This document shows positions 1 to 11,800 of a stretch of DNA of 64,000 nucleotides, in pieces. Numbering within the stretch: position 1 is the stretch's first letter; each line of letters begins with the position of its first letter. The position numbers and the translations under genes were made by a program. The stretch lies in NCBI RefSeq assembly GCF_000218685.1, contig NW_006763290.1, forward strand, positions 3,994,908 to 4,058,907. Direction: 5' to 3'. The DNA comes from Serpula lacrymans var. lacrymans S7.9. Lineage: Eukaryota; Basidiomycota; Agaricomycetes; Boletales; Serpulaceae. The notes beneath the pieces are model-generated. The model saw only the letters and a list, made by a program, of their open reading frames with translations. It searched no databases and was not told the origin of the DNA.

Positions 1-984
1 AATATGCATCTCATGTTGCACAATATCTTCCCCTGGAGCATTTGCAAGGAGTTTTGATCCATGGGCCATTGGTGTCCATACTGGTTTGCAGTTCTTCATT
101 CCAGTACGCTCCAGGACTGTGTCAATATATTGGTGTTGCAATAGGGATATTGTTTTGTTTGAACAATCACGTTGGATTTCTATTCTGAGGATGTATTTTG
201 CTTCTCCAAGGTCCCGCATTTTGAATATGGATTTGAGTTTGGCTTTTGTGATATCCATGAATTTTCGGGATGAAGCTCCTAGGAGGAGGTCATCTACATA
301 GACAACAACAAAGCATATTTGTTTGTTGTCCCGGAATACATAGAGACATGTTTCTGCATTTAGTCTTGTGAAATCGAGCTCCTGGAGCTTATGATCAAGA
401 GTTTTGTTCTATGTACGATCAGCTTGTTTTAACCCGTAGATGGATTTTTTCAATCTCCAGCAGTATCCAGGTTGGATAGGAATACCCCCTGAAGGAAGCA
501 TGTACAGTTCTTCTTCAAGTTCTCCATTGAGATAAGCTGTGGATACGTCCATTTGATCAAGTTCTAGGTCGTACTTTGCTGCCAGGGCTAGAATAATACG
601 GATTGACTCTAAGTTTGCAACCAGAGCAAAAACCTCCTGGTAATCAATCCCCTCCCTTTGAGTAAAACCTCATGCAACAATCCAGAGTTTGTATCTCTCA
701 ATGTTTCCGTTTTGATCAAACTTGATCCGGAACACAGGTTTTGATGTGATGGGTTTTACTCCCTTTGGAAGTGGAACAGTGTCATATACTGCATTAGTAT
801 TGAGACTTAGGAGTTCCTCCTCCAAGGCAGACTTCCATAATTCTCCATCCTGACGTGATAAGGCTTCCTTTAGTGTCCTTGGAAGGTCTGTGTTAGATGG
901 ACCGGTACTTGCTATTCCAGCAAAGAATGTCTCCTCTGTATCAGATGTTTCTTCATAAACCTCAGGAGTGTTAGGTTTCTCCAT
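1..984 (-). pseudogene. Copia-1 reverse transcriptase (partial)
   Basis: Copia-type RT (RVT_2 family). The translation shows the Copia hallmarks MDVSTAYLNGEL and IYGLKQA, and the catalytic YVDDLLL motif at about 282-300. RT copies element RNA into DNA inside the virus-like particle. Two stops interrupt the frame. A TGA at 670-672 sits where a basic residue is usual before GFTQREG. A TAG at 409-411 follows GLKQADRT, where tryptophan is usual. Both can be explained by C:G to T:A transitions. The 3' part with RNase H is cut by the window edge. Confidence 0.88.
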
Positions 985-1696
985 GGAGTTGTCATGCTGC
1001 TCTTTTCAAGACTGTTCCTCATCTAGAGTCCTTTCAGTTTTTGTCTGCAGGACGGGTCTGGTGACTGCTTCTGCGTACTCCTAGGACTTCAGCAGGCATG
1101 ACTGCTCTTTTAGGAACTTGTGCAGATACTCCAGGGAGTAGACACATTTGTGTATTTGTTGCCCCACTCACTCCTGAAGGTGTTGAATCACTCCTCGGCG
1201 GCGTTGGATGACTCCTTGGAGGTGTTGTATGCCTTCCAGAAGCTGATCCAATGGACAGGCTGTCTAGCTGTATTCGGACTTTTTCCACATCAGCTGGCTG
1301 TATGTTGAGGGGCTGTCCTCCCATTGACTGTAACTCTACTTTGGCTTTCCGTTCTGAAGATGGCCAGTGTTCAGGTCTTGGTTGTAGAGACTATTGTGGA
1401 GGGTGTCTTAGCTGATCAGGTGCTCCCACTGTTCTCGGAACGTCTCCACGGAGGTATTGCCCCACTGCTCTTGGAACATCTTCATGCTGATATGGTTTCA
1501 TTGCTTGTGGAACATCTCCTTGGAGATGTGGTTCCATTTGCAATTCATTTTGATCTCGGATCCGAGGGTCAGGATCATCCTCCTCCAATGTTTTTTGGTC
1601 TGGATAGTGAGCATTCTCTGGAATGAGTCCCTCCCACTGATCTGTGCTAGTGTCTGTGTTCCAGGAAGCAGTGTTATCCTTTTGTACCTTTCCGGA
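985..1696 (-). pseudogene. Copia-1 integrase C-terminal / RT linker
   Basis: This is the low-complexity spacer that Copia polyproteins carry between integrase and RT. Part of it (1034-1324) ends in RRSSHQTRP, like the RRSSR motif that commonly precedes Copia RT. The part at 1391-1588 contains a short imperfect peptide repeat of the type GDVPxAVGQYL, visible in the DNA as repeated TGGAACATCTCC-like units. The spacer is split over two frames, so at least one frameshift is present. No catalytic function is expected here. Confidence 0.6.
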
Positions 1697-2584
1697 TTAA
1701 TTGAATATGTCATGCCGACTGGAAAACACAGTCCATTTTTCAGTGTCTAGGAGTTTGTAGGCTTGCTTTCCATGTGTGTAGCCAATCATTATGGCTTTGC
1801 GCCCCTTGGAGTAAAACTTCCCTTGCCTTTTGTCTTTTGGAATCAAGGCATATGCTTGGCATCCGAAAGGGCAAAACAAAGTTGGATCAACTCTCCTTTT
1901 AAACAGTATTTCATATGGGGTCTTTCCATGGAGTCCTGATGCTGGACTGCGTGCTGTGATATATGCAGCTGTTTGCATGGCATCTACCCAAAATGACTTT
2001 GGGAGCTTGGAATCATGGAGCATAGTGGTTGCTAATGTAGCCAATGTCTGATTCATGTGTTCTGCAATGCCATTTTGCTCCAGAGTATCTGCAGCTGTAG
2101 TTTCTTGGATGACACCATCTCCTCGGAGTTGATTTTTGAATGCATTGCCAGTATATTCTCCTCTCCCATCGCTCCGGAGGAATTCTGTGTATATTGGAGT
2201 GAAGTTCTCTTCTCCCAAATGAGTCCAGAAGAATGTTTGGACATCTTCTTTCTATTGCTTGTATCATTCCAGTGCTTCACTTTTATGTTTTAGGAAATAT
2301 ATCCATGGAAATTTGGAGAAATCATCTACAATGATAATCCAGTACCAAAAACCCTCCCTGGAAGTTGGTTTGATTGGTCCTCCAACATCTGAGTGCACAA
2401 TTTGTATGGGGTGCTTGGCTCGGTTTCCTCCAATGGACTTGAAAGGTAATTTCTTTATCTTTCCTAAAGCACAAGGTTCACAAAACTCCGGGGTTCCGGT
2501 AAGGGTGTCTATGTCCTGGAGCTGTTTTTTTGTAACCATTCGTTGCAAGCGGTCTATTCCGATGTGTCCCATTCTCCTGTGCAA
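1697..2584 (-). pseudogene. Copia-1 integrase with GAG-pre-integrase zinc domain
   Basis: The N-terminal part has the HHCC pattern (HRRMGHIG ... CEPCALGK). The catalytic core follows, with the first Asp in VHSDVGGP, the second in LRSDGRGEY, and the Glu in EQNGIAEHMN, so the DDE triad is complete. Integrase inserts the cDNA and makes the 5 bp target duplication. The core is interrupted at about 2250-2264 by two close stops in a stretch that reads EALE*YKQ*K. The first stop can be explained as TGG to TGA. Confidence 0.88.
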
Positions 2585-3028
2585 TCAATTTACATCTACT
2601 GCTGCAAAAGCTGACTCCGGGTTGATTTCGGGTTTTGCTTGGATGTGATAAAGTCCTCGCTTTTGTAAGGCAGTGAGGATAAGTTCCTCCTTTTTCTGAA
2701 CTTCACAAGTGTTTGACCCTGCTGGAAAAAGTGTTGATAACCCCGTTTTGGACAATTTGTGGACAGAGACGAGTGCTAAAGTGAAGTTTGGCACAAGTAA
2801 GACATTTGACAGTGCAATATTGTAGTCCTTTTTGCCAACAGTTGCTTGTAGGATTACTGTTCCAATTCTGATAGCATTTACAGAGCATTCATCCTCAAAA
2901 CTGATTGTCCTCGGAGGATGCAGAACATGGTATGTTCCTGGCTCAAACCAGGAGCAGTGAGGGACCATGTGGGATGTTGCTCTGGAGTCAATAATAATTG
3001 TTGTTTTGGTCTTATCGGGTTCCGACAC
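2585..3028 (-). CDS. Copia-1 aspartic protease region, active-site Gly replaced
   Basis: The retropepsin motif of Copia elements is normally DSGATSHM. Here it reads DSRATSHM, with an AGA codon at 2981-2983 where GGA would be expected, that is a G to A change in CpG context. The Asp is retained, but the Gly of the DSG triad is normally essential, so this protease is probably inactive. The flanking residues (NVLLVPNFTLALVSVHKL) match the LxVPxxxxNLxSVxxL stretch that follows the protease in Copia polyproteins. Confidence 0.85.
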   Translation of the reverse strand: MSEPDKTKTTIIIDSRATSHMVPHCSWFEPGTYHVLHPPRTISFEDECSVNAIRIGTVILQATVGKKDYNIALSNVLLVPNFTLALVSVHKLSKTGLSTLFPAGSNTCEVQKKEELILTALQKRGLYHIQAKPEINPESAFAAVDVN

Positions 3029-3121
3029 AAGGTAAGCTTGAATGCGTTTAGCAAGTGGCTTGGAAATATGTACATGTTCTAATGCAATATGACTCTGTTC
3101 ATCCTTGGAGTCAGATCCAGA

Positions 3122-3971
3122 TTATTGCTCCGCTGTATTTGCCTTTTCCTTCTCTTTTCTTTTATCCTTGTGTCTTTCTTTTCCCTTTTTCCTTTGACTT
3201 TTTCCAGCTGACTGAAGTGTTCGACACTCTGAGGTGTTGTGTGATTTGACTTTGTGGAAGTCACACCACTTCTCCTCGGATTTGAGTGCTGATTCGGAAC
3301 CTCCAGGGGCCTTCCCTGACTGTCGTGCAACTTCTGCAGTGATCCAGATCTCAACTGCACCAAAGGTAAGTTTATTTTCTTCAATTGTGTTGATTACCGA
3401 TGACTGATATATTTGCCATTCAGGAGTGCATGGGAGAGATTGGAGAAGAGCAAAGGCCATGAGTTTGGTATCATCTCCTAGTTTCATTCCGGAGAGGTGT
3501 GAAGCAATTGTCCGGATTTTCGCAATGTGGTCCTGGATAGGTGATGTCCCATCCCAGGACAATTTTGTGAGTTGCTGGAATGAATAGAAGGCCGAGGCAA
3601 TGTTGGATGTCTGATGGAGTGAGACAAGTTTATCAAATAACTCCTTGGAGCTGGTGAGGTCTCCAGTCCTCATTAGGAGGGCATCAGAGATGTGGTCCTG
3701 GATGATTCCATGTGCCTTCTCATCCTTAAGTATCCAGGTGATTTCAGGATCCTCCGAGGAGGTAGGTTTTCCTGGTGAGGGCTTAAGCTCCTATCCGGTA
3801 ACAATCCGGAGAACTTTTTCCCGACGTAGCTTTGAGATGATCCAGAGTTTCCATATCTGAAAATTGTTGGGTCCAGTGAGAACTGGACATGCAGATGTAT
3901 TGTGTGCTGTGGTCATGGTTCTGAGATTTCTGTTTCAAATAAGAATTAATTCCTGCGTAGCTTTTGCACAC
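3122..3971 (-). pseudogene. Copia-1 gag (UBN2-type capsid)
   Basis: The segment contains a Copia-type gag: LFDKLVSLHQTSNIASAF, a QLTKLSWDG segment and KIRTIASHLSGMKLGDD, all typical of UBN2/Retrotran_gag_2 proteins, which form the particle. A zinc-knuckle-like stretch reads CDFHKVKSHNTSEC, a variant with one Cys replaced. The C-terminus is a Lys/Glu-rich basic tail. The N-terminal part (3783-3971) and the main part (3122-3673) are separated by a stop near 3783 and a short open stretch. The first gag codons start right after the primer binding site. Confidence 0.8.
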
Positions 3972-3985
3972 CAGGGCTCATAACC
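3971..3985 (-). other. Primer binding site for half tRNA-iMet
   Basis: On the element strand the LTR is followed directly by GGTTATGAGCCCTGG. The first 14 bases are the exact complement of the anticodon stem-loop of eukaryotic initiator tRNA-Met (CAGGGCTCATAACC, containing the CAT anticodon), not of its 3' end. Drosophila copia and yeast Ty5 are known to prime from a cleaved half-tRNA in this way. The site also fixes the inner LTR border at 3986. Confidence 0.85.
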
Positions 3986-4221
3986 TAATAAATCTATGTG
4001 AAACTCAGCCGCTGCCCAAGAGGCTATAGAAACAACTGAGGTATTTCTAAACTAAGCCCCCTACTACTTATAGTCGGAGGTGCTACTCGCTACAGTATAA
4101 TGACTCCTAGGAGTACAATTGTGCTCCTAGGAGAACAATGGTGACTCCATGGAGTGGTGGCTATGCTCCATGAAGAACAATGGCTGCTTTGGCAGAGACC
4201 GGGTTTATCCGGTTTTGTCAA
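3986..4221 (-). repeat. Copia-1 LTR (family LTR1, 236 bp)
   Basis: On the element strand it begins TGACAAAACCGG and ends ATAGATTTATTA, directly against the primer site, so the family has TG...TA ends. Three other copies occur at 17108-17429, 32057-32343 and inside 50848-51418. Two of these have perfect 5 bp target duplications that confirm the borders. This copy lacks about 75 bp present in the solo copies. It contains the CTCAG...CTGAG stem-loop discussed in the findings. Confidence 0.9.
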
Positions 4222-4225
4222 TAAG

Positions 4226-4441
4226 TTATACCTTGTTGTCCTGAATAAACCTCTCAAATTTCTGTGTCAGAGAAGTGATTCCAGCAGCCTTATCTGCTTC
4301 CATCTGTGCCATCTGAAGTCTTGGCCATTCTTCTTCTTGTTTTCTCCAGTTACCCTTGTCAGCAGTTTTTTGTGCTTCAACTCCTACTATGTGCTGTTTC
4401 AGAGAGTCTTCCAATGCGGCTTTCTCAAGAAGTTCATTCAC
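4226..4441 (-). pseudogene. Coiled-coil orphan-family gene fragment
   Basis: A short charged open frame starting MNELLEKAALEDSLKQH and ending QKFERFIQDNKV. Its C-terminal part resembles the coiled coil at 22785-23012: QMEADKAAGITSLTQKFERF compares with QIAAEKAAKIAILAQKLENI. The two are probably from the same Agaricomycete orphan family. Copia-1 abuts it directly, so it is likely the 3' remainder of an interrupted gene. Function unknown. Confidence 0.45.
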
Positions 4442-4957
4442 TTTGTATCTGGCTTTTTGCTCCTCTAGTGCCTTGGTGAAAATGGCTTTAACACTAACTC
4501 TCCATTTTATGTGCTCATCTTGTGTATTTTGAGTGTATTGTCAAAGCTGCAAGGGGCAGTACATTATCAGTGCAACTCTCCAGTATATAATACTGTTCAC
4601 TACTATACTTACTTTTGTTTTCATCCAACTTCTCTCTCTGTTCTTGTTCTGCTCTGCAATATACAAGTGATCATGAAACATACTGGATTAGTCTACCCAT
4701 CATACGAGGGAAAGATCAATAATGAGATGAGTTTGCTTACCTGGGGTTTTGTGGGCGGGCTCATTTGTATTTCTTGCTCATCATTGGAGTTATGGTAGTA
4801 CATAGATCTATTTAAACAATCATTGATTTGTTTGTCCACAGATTCCCTTTGCACGTCTAGTGTGAAGTGAAGTGGTGAGATGGTAAGTTTATTCTGATAA
4901 AAAGACAGGAGGGGCTCTTATGATATTAGCTGTTAGTTAGTTAGAATGATGCTATTC

Positions 4958-5095
4958 CACTGTGGGCTTTGGCTTATTAAAGCCCAGCTTATATCCTAAA
5001 AACATTCAATTTTAGCTTTTTTTAGCTAATCAAAATCCAGAACTCCCATATTTTCAGGATATAAGCTGGGATTAAATAAGCCAATGCCCACAGTG
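4958..5095. mobile_element. MITE with ~46 bp terminal inverted repeats
   Basis: The left arm starts CACTGTGGGCTTTGGCTTAT and runs through CCCAGCTTATATCCT. The right arm is its near-perfect reverse complement, ending in CCCACAGTG. The arms leave only about 45 bp of AT-rich loop, so the whole 138 bp would fold into one hairpin. No clear target duplication is visible, so the superfamily is not assigned. A non-autonomous DNA transposon is the simplest reading. Confidence 0.75.
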
Positions 5096-6424
5096 TTTAT
5101 GGAGTTTGTGCTGCTCAAAAAGTTCTCCTAGTAGTCTAGAGCGGCATGGGGGCATTTGGGGTGGCTCTTATATAAATGAATTGTTGTATTTTATCTGTAC
5201 AAGGCTTCCCATCTCCCCATCCCAAATTTACATGGAAACTTTCAATTCTGATCACTCACCCAACATAGCAAAACTTCTCATCCTCCTGGGTGCAGGTGTT
5301 TCCCTTGCTGTTTGCATTTGATTAGCAGAAACTATTGCATGGTTTCATCTCCATCCTGGCTCAGAGCTTATCATCTGACGGCCAATATTTCTCTTCTGTG
5401 TTCTACCTTTCAACAGCTCCCCTCATATCACTAATATTAAAGAGATATGTGTTATTATTTGTGTAATATTTTGTTTACAGGCTTTATTACTACTAAACAT
5501 TTACACTTGTGTTCCAAAGAAGGCTTAGTTAGTAGTAGTGATAGTATGAAATACATTTGTAACTAGCCATATATGTTTGATACTGACAAGAATGGCGTAC
5601 AATTCTATTGAATACTAAAAAACTGGCAGCTATTTACCCTTCTTGACACTATTACTGATACTAATGAACCTGAGTACAAGTACACTGTCAATTCACAGCA
5701 TGAGGGGTGAGCAAAAGAAAGGAGTGCATATTTACTACATTGTTGCTTTTTGTTCCAACCATCATCATCAAAAGGTCACCAAGGAACTCTGTGCCCCTGT
5801 CCAGATGCTTGTCAACCAGTCCTTTTGTTTTGATAGAGGTCCTTAACTGCAATCAAGATGGGCTGTCCATACCAACAAATGTTTAACAGAAGTAAGAAGT
5901 ACACCAGCGAAAAGGTATAAATTATTGCAAGTTTTCTCCAAAAGCTTCCAAACATAACTACACACGGGATGTTCAACTTGTCATATTTATTTCCCCCCTC
6001 TAATGGATACAAGCTCTGCGCACATTCAAAGGACACACATCTGCAATCTACGTTGCCTCTATATTGCAGGATGGGACTCTTCTAGCCAGTAGAGGTAAGT
6101 AAGCCTATGTGAGTACTCCAATATTGCTGACAGTGTCAAAGGCTATGATGGACTCATGGTTTGGAATCTTGAAAAGAAAAAAGAAACTGTTAATACGGTC
6201 CCTCTTTGGCCTACAAATAACATATGAGGCTCTGTTGCATGCACAACATGGACTACAATAACTGAAGATCTGTGTGAAAGTCTAATCCATGGAACAGAGC
6301 TTGGGTATTTGATTATATGGCGCCAGGAATTATAGCCGATAAGCTTTGGACAGACAATAAAGAAATAGATTCATGAACTGAGCTCCCAAAACTTTTTCTA
6401 GGGATACTTTGAAGAAACATGCAT

Positions 6425-6560
6425 AAAACAACTAGTTCCTCCCATCTATATTAAAGTCTCCTTCTAAGTTTTGTGGTCCTTCTCTGAAGGACCTTTACTC
6501 TGCTCCACCTTTCATCCTCTACTCTCACCTGTTCACTCTATTGAGTTAGGGACCAAGGTC
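6425..6560 (+). repeat. Dispersed repeat with GGTCCTTC/GAAGGACC hairpin, copy 1
   Basis: About 130 bp that reappears in reverse orientation at 13640-13770. It centres on a GGTCCTTCTCTGAAGGACC palindrome and reads on through CTCTGCTCCACC and CATCCTCTACTCTCACC. The function and the family are unknown; borders are approximate. Confidence 0.6.
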
Positions 6561-7307
6561 TGCGGAAGGGCTAGCGCATGAGCTAAGTCAATTCCCAACC
6601 TCATACTCTGCTCCGCCCCCCACCATATCCCCATACTCTGAACTCCGCTCCTCCAAAGGTCACAGTTCTGGCAGTCAAGCATTACAAAAGCCACTTTGAG
6701 TAGTAATTTACAGGGATTGTTCTAATGGTTAAAATTGCTCTACATTGTCATTGTCATATTCTTATTGATGGCTGTACACCAATCACTTGTAGAGATATGT
6801 GGCATCAATGACAACAAGGAATAAGCACTCACCAACACATATGAAAAATTTATACCTATCAAATTTGGACTTTTAGGATTCTGTCTTATTTTTGGACTTT
6901 AGTATATACTTGACACCTCCGTTCTATCTACAAGGACTGAGGTGGGCTTTTGGCAGTTTCATATTTACTACAAAACATTTTACTTACATAACACTTAGTT
7001 ATATTTCATTATAGAATATCTCATGACATTTCATCACCACAATGCAAAGTAAGCTAGATTCATAGTTCCCAATGACAGACACTTACCTTCCTTAGTTTGG
7101 TTTATATGATGCACAACTATCTGGGAGCAAAACTTGGGCCCCAAAATTCAAGCTGCTCAACCTCAGCAGCTCAGGTGTTGATGAAAAAGGAATCACCTCA
7201 TAGATACATAACTAATATAAAAAATGGACCAAATTGCAAAGAAGAGCTAGCCACATCCATGTGAAGGAGAAAATGGATACTGCAAAGACATCATGTGATC
7301 AAGAACA

Positions 7308-7627
7308 TGTTAGTTTTGGTGATTCTGCACCTTTGTGCTACCTATATATTTTCATTCCTTTCTCTATCTATTCTTCTATTATTCACTATTGATTGTGTTC
7401 TCTATTATTTTGCCTTTGTGGCTGCTTTGTTTACCTTTGTTTACAAAACTTCGGACAGTACTGCAGAGTCCAATGCTTCCTATTCTCTAGTTACTCACAT
7501 TGGACTCTAGGTACTGTATACCTGTCATACTCTCTAATAATAAAGTTACTCACATTGGACTCTAGTTCCAGTCCCTGATTGCTCTCAGCAAGTGGCTAGA
7601 CACTTCCTTCAAGCTTTGTTCTTAATA
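7308..7627 (+). repeat. Solo LTR, family LTR2 (320 bp)
   Basis: Begins TGTTAGTTTTGGTG and ends GTTCTTAATA. A perfect target duplication GAACA flanks it (7303-7307 and 7628-7632). A second copy of the same length lies at 39237-39556 with its own perfect duplication, and a diverged copy lies in 50848-51418. Inside there is a repeated TTACTCA(C/T)ATTGGACTCTAG unit. TG...TA ends are shared with LTR1, which suggests a Copia origin, but no internal region is present. Confidence 0.85.
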
Positions 7628-7632
7628 GAACA

Positions 7633-8069
7633 ATCTGTAGGGAATGCTGTTCAAGCAAAAAATAGGTTCAATTAGGGATATATTGGAAAGTTTGGTAAAA
7701 GAGATACAACCTTGGAATAAACCATCTGGCCAGGGTGGGATAGGAAGAAAAAGATACAGACAATATAGTAGTATGGATAAACAGAATGGACAGATTAAAG
7801 AGTCAAAAGCAGGAGAGGTAATATTGATAAAGTGTTTAGGCATTAGAAACTGTAATCTCTAGAATTCATCTACCATCTTCTGTCATATAGCTGGGAGGTA
7901 AAAACACCCCAGTAGCAGTGGTAAATTTTGACCTTGCAAAGGTGAGTACTCAATGTAGTACTAGGAGGTAGAAACCCCCCAGTCACTGTCATGTTTGCTA
8001 TGTTGGACCATCCACTCCTCTTTTTCTGTAGTGTTTTCACACCATAGTCATCCTTCAGAGGCTTTATAC
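7633..8069. other. Intergenic stretch with duplicated segment
   Basis: No gene recognised. A segment around 8025-8065 (CTGTAGTGTTTTCACACCATAG through TTCAGAGGCTTT) is echoed at 8498-8550, just after the LTR3 insertion. The LTR therefore entered a locally duplicated sequence. Confidence 0.4.
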
Positions 8070-8460
8070 TATAACAACCAAGAGTTTGCTACTCCGGTGC
8101 ACAACTCAGACAAGCTATAGAGATGATGATGAGGGAGTGGCTACCCTTTAGGCTCCAACAAGTTAGTTGTGAGGATATAACAGGAGGACTCGCTGAGGAG
8201 TCTCCTGGATCTATTCAGGTATATATACTAATACAGAGTGTTTGTACTTATTTACTGTACAGTTGATAAAAGCAGTGGCTGATGATGTCAGAGGGCACAG
8301 CCCGTGTAACCAGCTCCACTGCGTGAGAGACTTGTAGCTAAAATAGAAGGTGGAGTTTGAGTAAAATGGAAAGTGCCGCATGGCACAATGTGTGAAAACT
8401 ACAGTATAAAGTTAAAGAGGAGAATGAAAATTAAAGGTTCAAAAATTGTGTATCGTAACA
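8070..8460 (-). repeat. Solo LTR, family LTR3
   Basis: On its own strand the LTR starts TGTTACGATACACAA and ends with a TTGGTTGTTA variant. Flanks are TATAC (8065-8069) and TATTC (8461-8465), a 4/5 target duplication. It contains the family's near-palindrome GGAGACTCCTCAGCGAGTCC and a TATATATA motif, likely the promoter. No internal region is attached. Confidence 0.82.
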
Positions 8461-8844
8461 TATTCCAGGATTCTCCCTATCTACAACATAGTCCTTTTTG
8501 TCTGTAGTGTTTTTACATCACAGATGTCCTCCAGAGGCTTTCACTATGGATCCTGCATCTAGAGGCCTCAACTGTGCACAATCTTTGCCTCCCCTCACAT
8601 CACTAGGGAGCATTAATTCAATGTTACTTATCACCAAAGTTCTCACTAATGTTCACCTTCCCCATCTTTTTTCTACTAGTACAATTATCCCTCTCACCAA
8701 AAATTCCACTCACTCTAACCTCCTCCCCTCCTTCTTACCCTTTCCACCAGTATATCTTACTGTAAGTCTTGATCCAATATTGTGCAAGTATCATTGTGTT
8801 CTGACTATTGAAACAGATAGACGCAATCTTTCTTATGCACCGGA

Positions 8845-11800
8845 ATGGCACAGTCAAGTCACCCAATCTTCATTCATCTGGACAATGTACCCTTTGTTTA
8901 TGCCCCGCTTAATTCAGAAACAATCCCATATGTCCCTCCAAAGAATAACATCCTTTGTGCTACTATGCATCCTCAGGAGACACTTTTTACACGTCAGGCA
9001 AGTAAAATCTACTCCTATATTGGATTTACACCACTCAAAATTCACTTTGAAGGCATGCTCCTTGGTTGTCTTGCTCTTCATTCCAAGGTTCCTGTGGAGT
9101 ACGTCAATGGCAAATACTACCTCACAGCAAACTTGCAAGAGTTTTGGTTGATGCTAGAGGATGGTGATTTATACACAATATACCATCTTGAAAAACTTCA
9201 GCCCATCCTTTGGCCTCTCAATGCTGAGTTATATCCATACCCGCAAAATTTTAAATACCTGCTTGGACACAAAACAGAAGTGAAAGCAACTAAAGCTGTG
9301 CTACTTCGCCTTCCTACACTTTTTTGGCTTTTGCTCTTTTGCTTTAGCCATGTTAAGCAAAGGTCAAAAGTTAGACATCCTATACCCTTCTTGGGCTTGT
9401 GCACTACAAGACCTTTGTGGCCTTCATCCTGAGTGGGTGAAGGGATTATGCCTCTCAGTTATAGGCAATTTTTCCAAGTCTTAAACAGGCTGGAGTCTTC
9501 ATGCATGCTGCACAATCACACACATGGATTGAAACAGTACAAACTCTTATTGGTGCTAATGCCCCTGTGAGATTTTTTTATGGCATATACCAGCAATATA
9601 TGTAATCTCCCACCCAAAACCATGATAGCTCCCATTCAAAAATACTTCCCTTCTCCAGAGCAAGCCAAAGCAGCAAAGGCGGATAAGGAGAGAACTGAAC
9701 AAGAACACCTGGAGAGAGAGCAACTCAAGATAGAGGCTGTCTACACCGTGTACCATGAGCAGCTGCTCTGTGAAGATAAACATAAACTCTATGAACCATT
9801 ATGATACTAAGTGGAGTACCAAGTAGAGAAAAGGAGCAGACAAATTCCTGGGGAGTATTGGAGAGACTTCTTTGGATGCAGGGATGCCAAAAATGCTGTA
9901 ATACATGCTCACAAGTCTCTTTACAGTCAACAGCTGTGCCTCAGCATGGAGAAGAACATGGTAAGTTTTCCAATGCCAGAGACATGTGAATGTTATAGCT
10001 TGTGAACACTGGTCAAATATCCCAAATTGACACAAATATTACAACGGCTTCTCTCACTGCTGGGATATATGCCCCAACTTTGATCCTGAATTGAATGCGG
10101 ATTACTTGTTGGAATCACTACAGGGCCATCAGAAAAAATTCAGTTAACAAGCCCCAATGTTGCCAGAGTATTTCCAACAGGCTAACAATTTCTTGCATTA
10201 AGGTTTGACATTACCCGCAATTGACAAGTTATCCCCCACCATAGCATATTACTGTTACGATTCAAGTTTACTCTCATTTTATCCTTCACCTTTTCCTTTA
10301 CTTATCAGACTATATTCCTTTATCTAGTGGTTATCACTCATCATTATCTTTATAATCCTATATGTACACTTTTATATCTTATCCCTCTATCCCTTTGTAC
10401 ACATTTCTCCTTATTTTATCTTATCCTTCCTTTTCCTTTCTTGGACACACAGCCTTAGCCCTATATCTTGTGATCTGCGGGCCTTACAAGGATACTCCTT
10501 ATAGCTACATTATGGTCACACGTCCTTGATCTATTCTTGCTATTTCCCCAAAGATACTCCTTTGGACTACAAACCTCTCACCCTTAACCCTGGAGGTCTT
10601 TACACTATTGGCTCTTACTTACAAACCCAGCTTGGAGCTGAGCTTGGATTCACTACCTATTCAGTATATAAACCCCTGTATAACAGTAGAATAGGACAAG
10701 TTGAGTCTACTCTACAATTTCCTTCTATCATCTGAGGAAACTCTAACATTCATAACCCTATCCCTGCCAACAATAGAAGACCATGAAGATGGATGGTAGC
10801 ATACCTTTAGAGTTGAATGTGATCTAATAGCAAAGCAGATTGTAACAATTACCATTAAGTGATTTTCTGTTGTATTGCTATGGTTTCAGACAGAGGGATA
10901 ATTTCTTCCCTATCTATGATCACACATTCAACCTCACTAGATGGAACAATGTTAAGGCTGTCTTTGGGGATGTCAACTCAGATGCAGTGCCCCTTAGCTG
11001 GGTGGACACTGCTTATTATTTCACATCCTCCTTTCAAAGCCAGTACAATAGAACAAATGATGCTTTGTCACTTATCTGGGACATATTACCCTCATGTCCT
11101 GACTACATTTGAGAGCACAAATTCCCCTTCATTATCAGTACCATTTGATTCAAGGGTAATTTGCAAGACAGCTATCTAATCAGCCCTCGTGATACAATGA
11201 AATTCCCTCCATGGGTCATCTGCTTGCATGAGGTTTTGTCTGTTTTAGAATGTGCAAGACGTGGTTTTGGGCCAAGCATATAGGATATCATATTAGAGCT
11301 TGTAATGAAAGGCATTCCATTTCACACTCTTGAACAGGTGGAGCCCCCACCTGCAACTGTCCCTTCATATTATGTGACCTTGGGATATCACCAAGAAGGT
11401 TACAAACCTGACGCCATTGACTATAGCTGCTACAAAAATGTTCATGATGAGTTGTCGTGGGCATGTAGCATTGCTGGGAGGTGGGGTGGCATGGCATATT
11501 GCAATTGATGTTATTTCTCCAGAAGTGGTCTTATCATGACCTTTGAGCAGTCCTTGGAAACCTAAAGAAATCTTTCAGGCTGTTGATGGTCACTACTTTA
11601 TTGTGACTGCTTGTCACAAGAAGAGCTTGACCTCATTGTGGGTGTCTACAATATCTATACTGGACACGGGCCTCAAACCTCCCAGTCATCCTGGTGGCCA
11701 AAGGATTTTATGTTTATAGGCAGTGGTCTAGATGCAGACTTTTGGTCATCCTCAGCAGAATAATAGTTTTACACACATTTGGAGCATATTTATCATAGAC

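Larger units (their letters stand above)
1..4221 (-). mobile_element. Ty1/Copia retrotransposon Copia-1 (runs off left edge)
   Basis: Reading on the minus strand, the order is LTR (3986-4221), primer site (3971-3985), gag, aspartic protease, integrase, reverse transcriptase. Protease-integrase-RT is the Copia order, not the Gypsy order. The RT continues past position 1, so RNase H and the second LTR lie outside the window. The frame is broken by several stops, all explicable as C:G to T:A changes, so this copy is probably non-autonomous now. It lies next to a coiled-coil gene fragment (4226-4441), which suggests it landed in or beside an orphan-family gene. Confidence 0.92.
4442..7302. other. 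Gene-poor AT-rich stretch
   Basis: No open frame here has recognisable protein features; the short ORFs look like chance frames. The stretch holds one clear MITE (4958-5095) and one member of a dispersed inverted repeat (6425-6560). The rest shows no structure I can name. Confidence 0.5.

Noticed and set aside
8498..9151. 217-codon ORF as the real start of paralogue A
   Set aside because: The alternative frame from 8845 matches paralogue B (IHLDN...YVPP); the longer frame does not.
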